The translations under genes were made by a program, and so were the position numbers. The notes under the pieces were generated by a model, which saw only the letters and a list, made by a program, of their open reading frames with translations, made no database searches and was not told the origin of the DNA. From contig NZ_CP025624.1 of assembly GCF_002874965.1 (NCBI RefSeq), positions 3,472,001 to 3,536,000 on the forward strand: a DNA stretch of 64,000 bases, read 5' to 3'. Each line of letters begins with the position of its first letter. Within the stretch, counting starts at the first letter, position 1. This DNA is from Pseudomonas sp. NC02 (GTDB lineage: Bacteria; Pseudomonadota; Gammaproteobacteria; Pseudomonadales; Pseudomonadaceae). Positions 26,000 through 34,568 of this stretch are shown here, in pieces.

Positions 26000-26710
26000 A
26001 TGGATCAGCCCAAACGTGTCCTGGTGGTCGAGGACGATGCCCATATTGCCGATTTGATCTGCCTGCACCTGCGGGACGAGCAGTTCGAGGTGGTTCACAG
26101 TGCCGATGGTGACGAAGGCCTGCGCCTGCTGGAGCAAGGCGGCTGGGATGCGTTGATCCTGGACCTGATGCTGCCCGGCGTCGACGGCCTGGAGATCTGC
26201 CGGCGGGCCCGGGCGATGACGCGCTACACGCCGATCATTATCACCAGTGCCCGCTCCAGCGAGCTGCATCGCATCCTCGGCCTGGAACTGGGGGCGGATG
26301 ACTACCTGGCCAAGCCGTTTTCCATGCCGGAGCTGGTGGCGCGGGTCAAGGCGCTGCTGCGCCGGGTCGACGCCATGGCGCGCAACTTGAAGATGGACGC
26401 CGGCAGCCTCGACCTCGGCCAGTTGTTCATCAACCCGCTGACCCGTGACGCCACCCTGCAAGGCCAGCGGCTGGACCTCACGCCCCGGGAATTCGACCTG
26501 CTGTACTTTTTCGCCCGCCAACCGGGCAAGGTATTCTCGCGCATGGACCTGCTCAACGCCGTGTGGGGCTACAGCCACGAAGGTTACGAACACACCGTCA
26601 ATACCCATATCAACCGCCTGCGGGCCAAGGTCGAGGCCGATCCGGCCAACCCGGCGCGCATCCTCACGGTGTGGGGCCGTGGCTACAAGTTTGCCGAGCA
26701 ATCGGCATGA
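26000..26710 (+). CDS. OmpR-family response regulator
   Basis: A 236-residue response regulator. The receiver domain has the acidic pair in VVEDDAHIADLI, phosphorylation site D55 (LILDLMLPGVDGLEI), Thr/Ser in IITSARSS and Lys in DDYLAKPFSMPEL. The C-terminal winged helix is of OmpR type (LTPREFDLLYFFARQPGKVF; YEHTVNTHINRLRAKVE; WGRGYKF). Its stop overlaps the kinase start (ATGA). It is divergent from the msrB-dipZ-msrA operon, so control of that operon in response to oxidative damage is plausible, but no binding site could be identified. Confidence 0.93.
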   Translation: MDQPKRVLVVEDDAHIADLICLHLRDEQFEVVHSADGDEGLRLLEQGGWDALILDLMLPGVDGLEICRRARAMTRYTPIIITSARSSELHRILGLELGADDYLAKPFSMPELVARVKALLRRVDAMARNLKMDAGSLDLGQLFINPLTRDATLQGQRLDLTPREFDLLYFFARQPGKVFSRMDLLNAVWGYSHEGYEHTVNTHINRLRAKVEADPANPARILTVWGRGYKFAEQSA

Positions 26711-28173
26711 GGCTGACCCTTACCCAGCGCCTGTCCCTGGTGTTCGCGCTGTTGCTGCTGATTTGCAGCGGCACGTCGGCCTGGCTGCAAGTGCGCTCCA
26801 ACCACATGCATGAACTGGAAGTGGTGCAAGGCCTGTCCCGCGACCTCGCCGCGCACATCGCCCGGGATACGCAGTTGATGGACGCCGACGGTCTCAAGCC
26901 GGACGCGGTGCGCAACCTGTTCAGCCAGTTGATGCTGGTAAACCCGAGTGTCGAGGTGTACCTGCTGGACATTAACGGGCGCGTGGTCGGCAACGCTGCG
27001 CCCAGCGGCCACCTGCGCCGCGACCAGGTCAACCTGGAACCGGTGCGCCGTTTCCTCAGCGGCGCGATGCTGCCGATCCTCGGCGACGACCCACGCAGCG
27101 TCGACGGCCTCAAGGTGTTCAGCGCCGCGCCGCTGCGGGTCAACGGCCAGCAGGCCGGCTACCTGTATGTGGTGCTGCTGGGCGAAGCCCATGATGTGTT
27201 CGACGCCCGGGATGCCACCGGCATGGCACTGAACATCGCCCTGTGGTCCATCGCCCTGGTGGCATTGTTGTGCTTGCTCGCGGGTTTGACCGCGTTCGCC
27301 TGGATCACCCGGCCCTTGCGGCAACTGACCGAGAAGGTCGGCCAGTTCGACATCAACGGCGCACCGAAAGTCCCGCAGGCCGTGGCGCCCGAGGTTGCCA
27401 GCCAGGATGAAATCGCCGTGCTCGACCACGCATTCGTGCAGATGGAGAACCGCCTGGGTGAACAGTGGCGCGCCATCACCCATCAAGAGCAGGAACGCCG
27501 GGAGATGGTCGCGAATATTTCCCATGACCTGCGCACACCGCTGGCCTCCTTGCATGGCTACCTGGAAACCCTGTCCCTGAAAGACGCCAGCCTGACCCCG
27601 CAGGAACGCCGGCGTTACCTGGGCATCGCCCTCGACCAGAGCCGCAAGGTCGGCGGGCTGGCCCAGTCGCTGCTGGAACTGGTACGCCTGGAACACGGGT
27701 TTGTGCAGCCGGTCATCGAAGGCTTTTCAATACCCGACCTGGTGCAGGACATTTTCCAGAAGTTCGAACTGACCGCGGAAGCCCGGGCGATCACCCTCAC
27801 CGCCAGCCTGCCGCCGGTGGTGCCAACCGTATTGGCCGACCTGGGCCTGATCGAACGGGTACTCACCAACCTGCTGGATAACGCCCTGCGCCATACACCG
27901 CCCAATGGCGAAGTTGAAGTGACCCTGGCCCCCAAGTCCGGTTTTGTTGAAGTCACGGTGAGCGACAGCGGCCCCGGGATTTCGGCGGATCTGCGCGAAG
28001 GTCTGTTCCTGCGCGCCTTCACCATTGGTGGGGCTCGACGCGATGGCGGCCTGGGCTTGCGCATCGTGCACCGGATCCTGCAACTGCACGGTCAGGAAAT
28101 CCGCCTGATCGATGTGCCAGGACGCGGCGCGACGTTCACGTTCGCCCTAGAAACCCGAGCAGCAGTTCGTTGA
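26707..28173 (+). CDS. Sensor histidine kinase
   Basis: A 488-residue membrane kinase paired with the upstream regulator. TM1 is near the N-terminus (LSLVFALLLLICSGTSA). A periplasmic sensor of about 150 residues follows, TM2 lies in NIALWSIALVALLCLLAGLT, then HAMP (WITRPLRQLTEKV). The phospho-acceptor is H273 in NISHDLRTPLASLHGYLE. The ATPase domain shows NLLDNALRHTPPNG, DSGPGIS and GGLGLRIVHRI. The start is ATG 26707, overlapping the regulator stop. The signal is unknown; proximity to the Msr genes suggests cell-envelope oxidation. The last 38 bases overlap the convergent hydrolase gene. Confidence 0.93.
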   Translation: MRLTLTQRLSLVFALLLLICSGTSAWLQVRSNHMHELEVVQGLSRDLAAHIARDTQLMDADGLKPDAVRNLFSQLMLVNPSVEVYLLDINGRVVGNAAPSGHLRRDQVNLEPVRRFLSGAMLPILGDDPRSVDGLKVFSAAPLRVNGQQAGYLYVVLLGEAHDVFDARDATGMALNIALWSIALVALLCLLAGLTAFAWITRPLRQLTEKVGQFDINGAPKVPQAVAPEVASQDEIAVLDHAFVQMENRLGEQWRAITHQEQERREMVANISHDLRTPLASLHGYLETLSLKDASLTPQERRRYLGIALDQSRKVGGLAQSLLELVRLEHGFVQPVIEGFSIPDLVQDIFQKFELTAEARAITLTASLPPVVPTVLADLGLIERVLTNLLDNALRHTPPNGEVEVTLAPKSGFVEVTVSDSGPGISADLREGLFLRAFTIGGARRDGGLGLRIVHRILQLHGQEIRLIDVPGRGATFTFALETRAAVR

Positions 28174-29077
28174 CCTTGGGCCCCTGCTCGTTCTGAATCC
28201 AGTGGCCGCAGTTGGCCAGGACGCTTTGTTGCAGGTTCGGCACGACGTCGGGCATGCGCTTGAGGGTGTGGGCTTCGAACACGCCGACCGGGTCGCGGTC
28301 GCCGATCAGGAACAGCGTCGGTTGCAGCACCTGCCTGCCGGCGAGAAACTCGGTACGCTGCCAGTTGCGCTCGAAGTTGCGGTACCAGTTCAACGGGCCG
28401 CGAAAGCCGTCATTGGCGAAGGTCTGAACATACACGTCGAGGTCCTGCTGGCTGCACCAGGCCGGGAGCTTGGCCGGCAGCGGCACACCTTCCAGCAGCT
28501 TCGCGCTGGCGGGTTTCTTCTGCAGGAAAACGTCCTGGTCCTGCATGAACAGCCGTAATGTCCGCTCGATATCGGCATCCAGTTCCTTTTCAGCCACGCC
28601 CGGGGCCTGGAAGTACAGGATGTAATTGAAGCGATCGGCGTACAGCTCGCGCATGATCTCGATCACCGGCCTGCGGGAGCGTCCGGCGAACGGTACCGAC
28701 ATCGTCACCAACTGGCTGACGCGCTCTGGCTCCAGCAACGCCAGGTGCCAGGCCACCACGGCGCCCCAGTCATGGCCAATCATGACGACCCGGCGATGCC
28801 CGAACAGGTCCATGGCGCCCTGGATATCGGCGCACAGGGTCAGCAGGTCATAGTCGGCCACTTCCGGCGGCGCGCTGGATTGTCCATAGCCGCGCATTTC
28901 CGGGACAAACACCCGATAACCCTGGGCCACCAGCGCCGGAATCTGCTCGCGCCAGGAGTGCCAGCACTCGGGAAACCCATGCAGCAACCACACCGGCGGG
29001 CCGCTCTCGGGGCCGGCGATGTGCACGTTCAACTCAATGCCGTTGACCTTGACCTTCTGCTGCTGGATTTCGCTCAT
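28136..29077 (-). CDS. Alpha/beta hydrolase, epoxide-hydrolase-like
   Basis: A 313-residue hydrolase. The oxyanion-hole motif is WLLHGFPECWHSW and the nucleophile is the Asp in MIGHDWGAVVAWHLA, an Asp rather than Ser, as in epoxide hydrolases and haloalkane dehalogenases. A cap-domain stretch precedes YRNFERNW, and LANCGHWIQNEQGP carries the catalytic His. ATG 29077 has AAGGAA upstream, with a GTG just before it at 29080. It overlaps the AraC gene on the same strand by 44 bases, so the two are probably co-transcribed. Substrate unknown. Confidence 0.9.
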   Translation of the reverse strand: MSEIQQQKVKVNGIELNVHIAGPESGPPVWLLHGFPECWHSWREQIPALVAQGYRVFVPEMRGYGQSSAPPEVADYDLLTLCADIQGAMDLFGHRRVVMIGHDWGAVVAWHLALLEPERVSQLVTMSVPFAGRSRRPVIEIMRELYADRFNYILYFQAPGVAEKELDADIERTLRLFMQDQDVFLQKKPASAKLLEGVPLPAKLPAWCSQQDLDVYVQTFANDGFRGPLNWYRNFERNWQRTEFLAGRQVLQPTLFLIGDRDPVGVFEAHTLKRMPDVVPNLQQSVLANCGHWIQNEQGPKVNELLLGFLGRT

Positions 29078-29996
29078 CACTGGGTTCCTTGTGTGGGGTT
29101 CGCTCGCGGTATTCCCGGGGAGAACAAGCCATCACGCGCTTGAAAGCATTGCTGAAAGCGCTGTCTGACTGATAACCCAGGGACTGGCCGATCGTGGACA
29201 CGCTGTTGTCGCTGGCTTTCAAGGCCTGTACCGCCAGGTGCATACGCCAGCGGGTCAGGTATTCCTGCGGTGCCAGCCCTACCCGTTGCTTGAAGTGCAA
29301 GGCGAAGGTGGAGCGGGATTGACTCGCCACGTCGGCCATTTCACTCAATGTCCAGCGCCGGGCGGGTGCTGCGTGAATTTCCCGCAGCACCGGGGCCAGC
29401 CTTGGATCCGTCAAGGCTCCCAGCCAGCCGGTGGTATGGGTGCCCATGGAAGATTGATAGAGCCGCAGGATTTGCACCAGCATCATTTGCGCCAAATGCT
29501 CGGTCATCAGCGCCGCGCCTTGTAACGGGCTGGCGTATTCCCGGGCCAGGCGATCCAGGCACCAACGCAACACGGCGGCCTGTTCGGAGTTGGCACTCAC
29601 CCGCAACACCGGCGGCAGGCTATCCAGCAACAGTCGGGCGTCGTCCCCGTAGATAAAGCGCCCGGCGATCAAAAACAGATCCACCGTGTCCCCCAACGTG
29701 GCGATGCCGCCCACCGCGTCGGCATACACCTCACGTGCATCGAGTCCTTCAGGGCACAGATTGCTGGACAGCCTCCACGGGCGTGCCTGGGTCAACAGGA
29801 AACAATCTCCCTCATACAAGCGTATCGGTACTGCCAGCCCTTCCACTTCCAGCCAGCAACTACCCTCCACCACCGCGTTGAACTTGATGCCATCCGGCGC
29901 CGCAAAGTCAATGGCCCAGGTGCCCCCAGCCTTCAGGCCGGCGAAGGTCGAGCGATGGCTTTTTAACAGTGCCAGCACATCGGAAAGGGTATCCAT
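29034..29996 (-). CDS. AraC-family regulator with N-terminal cupin
   Basis: A 320-residue regulator. The N-terminal cupin-like half (FNAVVEGSCWLEVEGLAVPI; YEGDCFLLTQARPWRL) is of the AraC_binding_2/cupin_6 type. The C-terminal half holds two helix-turn-helix units: WTLSEMADVASQSRSTFALHF and STIGQSLGYQSDSAFSNAFK, followed by the typical SPREYR. GGAG is 7 bases before ATG 29996. It is divergent from the short-chain dehydrogenase gene with 97 bases between starts, and is followed by the hydrolase, so it probably controls both. Members of this group often respond to small hydrophobic compounds. Confidence 0.92.
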   Translation of the reverse strand: MDTLSDVLALLKSHRSTFAGLKAGGTWAIDFAAPDGIKFNAVVEGSCWLEVEGLAVPIRLYEGDCFLLTQARPWRLSSNLCPEGLDAREVYADAVGGIATLGDTVDLFLIAGRFIYGDDARLLLDSLPPVLRVSANSEQAAVLRWCLDRLAREYASPLQGAALMTEHLAQMMLVQILRLYQSSMGTHTTGWLGALTDPRLAPVLREIHAAPARRWTLSEMADVASQSRSTFALHFKQRVGLAPQEYLTRWRMHLAVQALKASDNSVSTIGQSLGYQSDSAFSNAFKRVMACSPREYRERTPHKEPSDERNPAAEGQGQRH

Positions 29997-30093
29997 AAAA
30001 GCTCCGGACGATCGCGACAGAAACACGGACTCTAGGGCATTCCGCGTCCGGGCTCCAGCGAGAGACTCTAGGCCTCCCATAAGGAGATCTTTC

Positions 30094-31053
30094 ATGGCTG
30101 ACAAACAAACCCCAATTGGCAGCGGCTTCGATGCCGGCACTACCGCCCAGCAAGCCTTGGCGGGCAGCGATTTGCGAGGCAAGACGGTGATTGTCACCGG
30201 TGGCTACTCCGGCATTGGCCTGGAAACGGTTCGCGTGTTGGTCGACGCGGGTGCGCAGGTGATCGTTCCCGCGCGGGATCCTGAAAAGGCCGAACGCAAC
30301 CTCTCGGGCATCATCGGTGTTGAACACGCCAGCCTGGATTTACTCGACCCGATTTCCATCGACCGTTTTGCCGAAAACTTCCTCGCCAGCGACCGGGCAT
30401 TGAACCTTCTGATCAATAGCGCCGGAATCATGGCCACACCACTGCAACGGGATACGCGAGGTTTCGAAGCGCAGTTCGCCACCAACCACCTGGGCCACTT
30501 CCAGCTAACCGCGCGGTTGTGGCCGGCGCTGCGTGAGGCTAATGGCGCACGAGTGGTTTCGGTATCATCCCTCGGCCATCGTCTCAGCCCTGTGCATTTC
30601 GATGACCCGCAATTTGAACACCGCCCCTATGACAAGTGGCTCGCCTACGGCCAATCAAAAACCGCCAACGCACTGTTCGCGGTAGCACTGGACCGACGAG
30701 GTAAAGCGGAGGGTGTGCGCGCATTTTCCGTACACCCGGGGGAAATCCTCACCGACCTGATCCGCTACCTGGACAAGGACGACCTGGCATTCGTCGGCGC
30801 ACTGGATGAGCACGGCAATATCCGCCGCGCCAGTCACTACAAGAGCCCCGAGCAAGGCGCCGCGACCTCGGTGTGGTGCGCTGTCAGCCCGCAACTGGAG
30901 GGCATGGGCGGACTCTACTGCGAAGATTGCGATGTGGCCGCTTCGTCGCAGGATGACACCAGCCGTAACGGCGTATGGCCCTGGGCTGTCGACCCGGAGC
31001 AGGCCGAACGCTTATGGGCAGTGAGTCAGCAGTTGTGCAATGTCACGTTGTAG
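30094..31053 (+). CDS. Short-chain dehydrogenase/reductase
   Basis: A 319-residue oxidoreductase with a Rossmann fold. The cofactor motif is TVIVTGGYSGIGLETVRVLV, the second marker is NLLINSAGIMATPL, the Ser is in VVSVSSLGHRLS and the catalytic Tyr/Lys pair in YGQSKTANALFA. It resembles the retinol-dehydrogenase/WW-oxidoreductase-like branch (FATNHLGHFQLTARLWP). AAGGAG precedes ATG 30094. It is divergent from the AraC regulator and is the likely target. The longer open frame upstream to 29686 runs through the regulator and is rejected. Confidence 0.92.
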   Translation: MADKQTPIGSGFDAGTTAQQALAGSDLRGKTVIVTGGYSGIGLETVRVLVDAGAQVIVPARDPEKAERNLSGIIGVEHASLDLLDPISIDRFAENFLASDRALNLLINSAGIMATPLQRDTRGFEAQFATNHLGHFQLTARLWPALREANGARVVSVSSLGHRLSPVHFDDPQFEHRPYDKWLAYGQSKTANALFAVALDRRGKAEGVRAFSVHPGEILTDLIRYLDKDDLAFVGALDEHGNIRRASHYKSPEQGAATSVWCAVSPQLEGMGGLYCEDCDVAASSQDDTSRNGVWPWAVDPEQAERLWAVSQQLCNVTL

Positions 31054-31111
31054 TCCGGGACCCCAGCGTTCATATTTGGCAGTCATGCACTGCCAATGAG
31101 CGACCTGAACC

Positions 31112-32320
31112 ATGCAGCCTCCTGCCAGATACCTCGTGCCCCTTGCCGCCTCCCTTTGCGCCACCCTCGCCTGCGCCGACAGCCACGACCCACTGCTCGC
31201 CAAGCGCGTGGATGCGGTGGTCGACAGCGCCATTGCCGACAATCGCCTGGTGGGCACCGTGGTGATGGTGCTGCGGGACGGGCAGCTGGTTTATCACCGT
31301 GCTGCCGGCTTGGCGGACCGCGAAGACGGGCGCCCGATGACAGAGGACACGATCTTTCGCCTGGCATCGGTGACCAAACCGCTGGTATCCGCTGCCGCGA
31401 TGCACCTGGTGGAACAAGGTCGCTTGGGCCTGGACGATCCGGTCAGCCGCTGGCTGCCCGACTTCAATCCCAAGCTGGCGGATGGCACCATCCCGGTGAT
31501 CACCGTCAGCCAGTTGCTCAACCACACCGCCGGCCTCAGCTACGGATTTCTGGAAAGCCCGCAGGGACCCTACCGCACCGCCGGGGTTTCCGATGGTTTG
31601 GGCGAGCCCGAGATCAGCTTTGCCGAGAATCTCAAGCGTATCGCGAGCGTGCCCCTGAGTTACCCGCCGGGCACCGGCTGGCAGTATTCGATGGCCACCG
31701 ATGTGCTGGGTGCGGTACTGGAAAAGGCGTCCGGCCAGAGCCTGCCGGCATTGCTCCGCGACTCGGTGACCGAACCACTGGGGCTAAGCGATACCGGGTT
31801 TTCCGTGACGGATATAAAACGCCTGTCCGCCGCCTATCAGGATGGCTCGCCACAGCCGTTGCGCATGGTCGACAAGGCCACGATCACCTCGGGCAACAGC
31901 ACCGCGCTGTTTGATGTGCGGCGGATTCTCGATCCCCAGTCCTACCCTTCCGGCGGCGCAGGCATGGCCGGGACGGCAGGTGATATTGCGCGGTTCCTGG
32001 AAACCATTCGCCGGGGCGGCGCTCCGATCCTGTCGGCACACAGCGTGCAGTTGATGGTCACCGATTCGGTCGGCGCCAAGGCGCAAACCCAGGACCCGGG
32101 CTGGGGGTTCGGTTATGGCTGGGCGGTGCTGGATGACCCGGCGTTGACAGGCACACCGCAATCCCGGGGCACCTTTGAATGGGGCGGCGCCTACGGTCAC
32201 AGCTGGTTTGTCGACCCGCAGCAGAAGCTTACGGTGGTGGCACTGACCAATACGGCTTACGAAGGCATGTCCGGCCAGTTCACCCACCAGTTGCGGGATG
32301 CGGTGTATCCGCCGCAGTGA
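31112..32320 (+). CDS. Serine hydrolase of the beta-lactamase (class C)/esterase family
   Basis: A 402-residue protein. The start MQPPARYLVPLAASLCATLA is a signal peptide, likely cut near ACADS. The SxxK active site is in RLASVTKPLVSAA; the second motif region is WQYSMATDVLG, where YSM replaces the usual YxN; and the C-terminal block WGGAYGHSWFVDPQ supplies the third motif, with His in place of Lys-Thr-Gly. Such proteins act as esterases or D-amino peptidases rather than true beta-lactamases. It follows the dehydrogenase by 58 bases on the same strand and its 3' end overlaps the convergent helicase by 41 bases. Ribosome site weak. Confidence 0.88.
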   Translation: MQPPARYLVPLAASLCATLACADSHDPLLAKRVDAVVDSAIADNRLVGTVVMVLRDGQLVYHRAAGLADREDGRPMTEDTIFRLASVTKPLVSAAAMHLVEQGRLGLDDPVSRWLPDFNPKLADGTIPVITVSQLLNHTAGLSYGFLESPQGPYRTAGVSDGLGEPEISFAENLKRIASVPLSYPPGTGWQYSMATDVLGAVLEKASGQSLPALLRDSVTEPLGLSDTGFSVTDIKRLSAAYQDGSPQPLRMVDKATITSGNSTALFDVRRILDPQSYPSGGAGMAGTAGDIARFLETIRRGGAPILSAHSVQLMVTDSVGAKAQTQDPGWGFGYGWAVLDDPALTGTPQSRGTFEWGGAYGHSWFVDPQQKLTVVALTNTAYEGMSGQFTHQLRDAVYPPQ

Positions 32321-34568
32321 TCGACCACCAGCGCGGTAATAACTGCCGCACCCGCGCTTCGCCAAACCGGTCATCAATCAGCATTACCACCCCTCGGTCC
32401 TGCTGGCTGCGGATCACCCGGCCCGCAGCTTGCACCACCTTCTGGATGCCCGGATAAAGGTAGGTGTAGTCATAACCGGCGCCGAAAATCGCGCCCATCC
32501 GCAGCTTGAGCTGCTCGTTCACCGGGTTGAGTTGCGCCAGGCCCAGGGTGGCGATAAACGCGCCAATCAGGCGGGTTCCCGGCAGGTCGATGCCTTCGCC
32601 GAATGCCCCGCCGAGCACGGCGAAACCGATGCCCTGGCTGTGCTGGGTGAACTGGTCGAGAAATGCCTGGCGTTCAGCCTCGGCCATGCCCCGTGACTGC
32701 TGCCACAGCGGGATGTGCGGGTGTCGCTCGGCAAGCAATTGCGCCACTTGCTGCAGATAATCAAAACTGCTGAAAAACGCCAGGTAGTTGCCCGGCGCCT
32801 GGGCAAACTGCGCTGCAATCAGCTCGACGATGGGCTCCAGGGACGCCTGGCGATGGACAAACCGGGTGGAGATCCGGTCGACGATATGCACCCGCAGCTG
32901 CTCGGCCTTGAACGGTGATTCCACATCCACCCAGGCCGTGTCGGGCGGCATTCCCAGCAAGTCCGCGTAGTAGTGCCGCGGGCTCAGGGTTGCGGAAAAC
33001 AACACGCTGCTGCGGGCCGCTGTCAGCCGGGGCCGAATGAATTCGGCGGGCACCACGTTGCGCAGGCACAGGTTTGATGAACTGCGCTTGCCGCTGAGTT
33101 CGCGTTTGCTGATGTCGAAAATGAAGTGTTCGTTGAACAGCTCGGCGACCTTGGCAAACTGCAAGGCCTCGAAGTAGAAGGCTTGCAGTTCGCCATTGAG
33201 TGCTTCGGGATGGTCGTTGAAATATTCACCCATAGCGCTGGTGCACAGACTCAGCGCCTGCAGCAGTTTGTCGGGTTTCTGGGCGTAGGCCTGATAAGGC
33301 GCCACTTGCTCCTTGTGCAGGGCATTCCACTCACGGTTCAGGCGCTGGAGCGGCTTTTTCAGCGGCTCGGGTGCGATCTCGCGCAGGGTCTTGAGCGTGT
33401 ACTGGTCGAGGGCCGCGCTGTACATCGAGCGGCCACGCTCCACCAGGTTGTGGGCTTCGTCCACCAGCACCGCGACGCGCCACTGGTTGAGCTGGGCCAG
33501 GCCGAACAGCATGGCGCCGAAGTCGAAGTAATAGTTGTAGTCGGCGACCACCACGTCGGCCCAGCGTGCCATTTCCTGGCTCAGGTAATAGGGGCAGACG
33601 TCATGGGCCAAGGCGACTTCCCGCAGGTTGCGCTGGTCCAGCAGGCGCACGCGGGAAGCGGCTTCGCGGGCCGCCGGCAAGCGGTCATAAAAACCCTTCG
33701 CCAGTGGGCAGGAGTCGCCGTGGCAGGCTTTGTCCAGGTGTTCGCAGGCCTTGTCCCGCGCCACCAGCTCCAGCACCCGCAATGGCAGATCGGGGCTGCT
33801 GTCATACAGCACCTGCGCCGCATCCAGCGCGAGTTTGCGGCCCGGGGTCTTGGCGGTCAGGAAGAACACCTTGTCCAGCTGTTGCGGCGCCATGGCCTTG
33901 AGCATCGGGAAAATCGTGCCGACGGTCTTGCCAATTCCGGTAGGCGCCTGGGCCATCAGGCAGCGGCCGGTGCTGACCGCCTTGTAGACCGTTTCCGCCA
34001 GGGCGCGCTGGCCTGGGCGAAACGCCGCATGGGGAAAGCCCAGGGTAACCGCTGCGGCATTGCGGGCTTCGCGCTGGTGCATTTCCTGTTCGGCCCAGCC
34101 GAGGAACAGGGCGCATTGCTGCACGAAGAATGCCTGCAGGTCATCAGCCTGAAACCGTTGGCTGAGCAGCGTCTCATGCTCGCCAACAATGTCGAAGTAC
34201 ACCAGCGCCAGGACAATCTCCGACAACCCGAGCTTCTGGCACATCAACCAGCCGTAGACCTTGACCTGTGCCCAGTGCAGTTGCCGGTGGTTTGCCGGTT
34301 GTTTGTCCAGGTCGCCGCGATAGGTTTTCACCTCTTCCAGCTGGTTGCGGTCCGGGTCGTAGCCATCCGCCCTGCCCCGGACTTTCAACTGCTGGTATTC
34401 GCCCTCCAGCGCGACTTCATTCTGGTAATGGGCGCTGCGCCGCGAGGCCACGGTGCGGTGGCCGACAATCCCTTCCTGGGCACTGGGAGACGGGGTAAAG
34501 CGCAGGTCGAGGTCGCCGACCTTGGCGGTGAATTCACATAACGCACGCACCGCAACGCTGTAGCTCAA
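32280..34568 (-). CDS. PD-(D/E)xK nuclease fused to XPD/DinG-type iron-sulfur helicase
   Basis: About 762 residues. The first 120 resemble a Cas4/RecB-type nuclease: GRADGYDP (D68), EEVKTYRG (E79, K81) and QVKVY (Q101, Y105). A superfamily 2 helicase follows with Walker A APTGIGKT (208-215), four cysteines fitting a 4Fe-4S cluster (C275, C282, C287, C325), DEAH at 370-373, SATLSPRHYY, GAFGEGIDLPG and the motif VI stretch QAAGRVIRS. No ATG start exists; TTG 34568 overlaps the stop of the upstream nuclease gene and has GGGGCAGG before it, suggesting coupled translation. Predicted to unwind and process damaged or branched DNA with its partner. Confidence 0.87.
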   Translation of the reverse strand: MSYSVAVRALCEFTAKVGDLDLRFTPSPSAQEGIVGHRTVASRRSAHYQNEVALEGEYQQLKVRGRADGYDPDRNQLEEVKTYRGDLDKQPANHRQLHWAQVKVYGWLMCQKLGLSEIVLALVYFDIVGEHETLLSQRFQADDLQAFFVQQCALFLGWAEQEMHQREARNAAAVTLGFPHAAFRPGQRALAETVYKAVSTGRCLMAQAPTGIGKTVGTIFPMLKAMAPQQLDKVFFLTAKTPGRKLALDAAQVLYDSSPDLPLRVLELVARDKACEHLDKACHGDSCPLAKGFYDRLPAAREAASRVRLLDQRNLREVALAHDVCPYYLSQEMARWADVVVADYNYYFDFGAMLFGLAQLNQWRVAVLVDEAHNLVERGRSMYSAALDQYTLKTLREIAPEPLKKPLQRLNREWNALHKEQVAPYQAYAQKPDKLLQALSLCTSAMGEYFNDHPEALNGELQAFYFEALQFAKVAELFNEHFIFDISKRELSGKRSSSNLCLRNVVPAEFIRPRLTAARSSVLFSATLSPRHYYADLLGMPPDTAWVDVESPFKAEQLRVHIVDRISTRFVHRQASLEPIVELIAAQFAQAPGNYLAFFSSFDYLQQVAQLLAERHPHIPLWQQSRGMAEAERQAFLDQFTQHSQGIGFAVLGGAFGEGIDLPGTRLIGAFIATLGLAQLNPVNEQLKLRMGAIFGAGYDYTYLYPGIQKVVQAAGRVIRSQQDRGVVMLIDDRFGEARVRQLLPRWWSITAADTPHPATGG

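Noticed and set aside
31112..32320. Antibiotic-resistance class C beta-lactamase
   Set aside because: SxxK is present, but the Tyr-x-Asn and Lys-Thr-Gly motifs are replaced, which points to an esterase or peptidase-like member.
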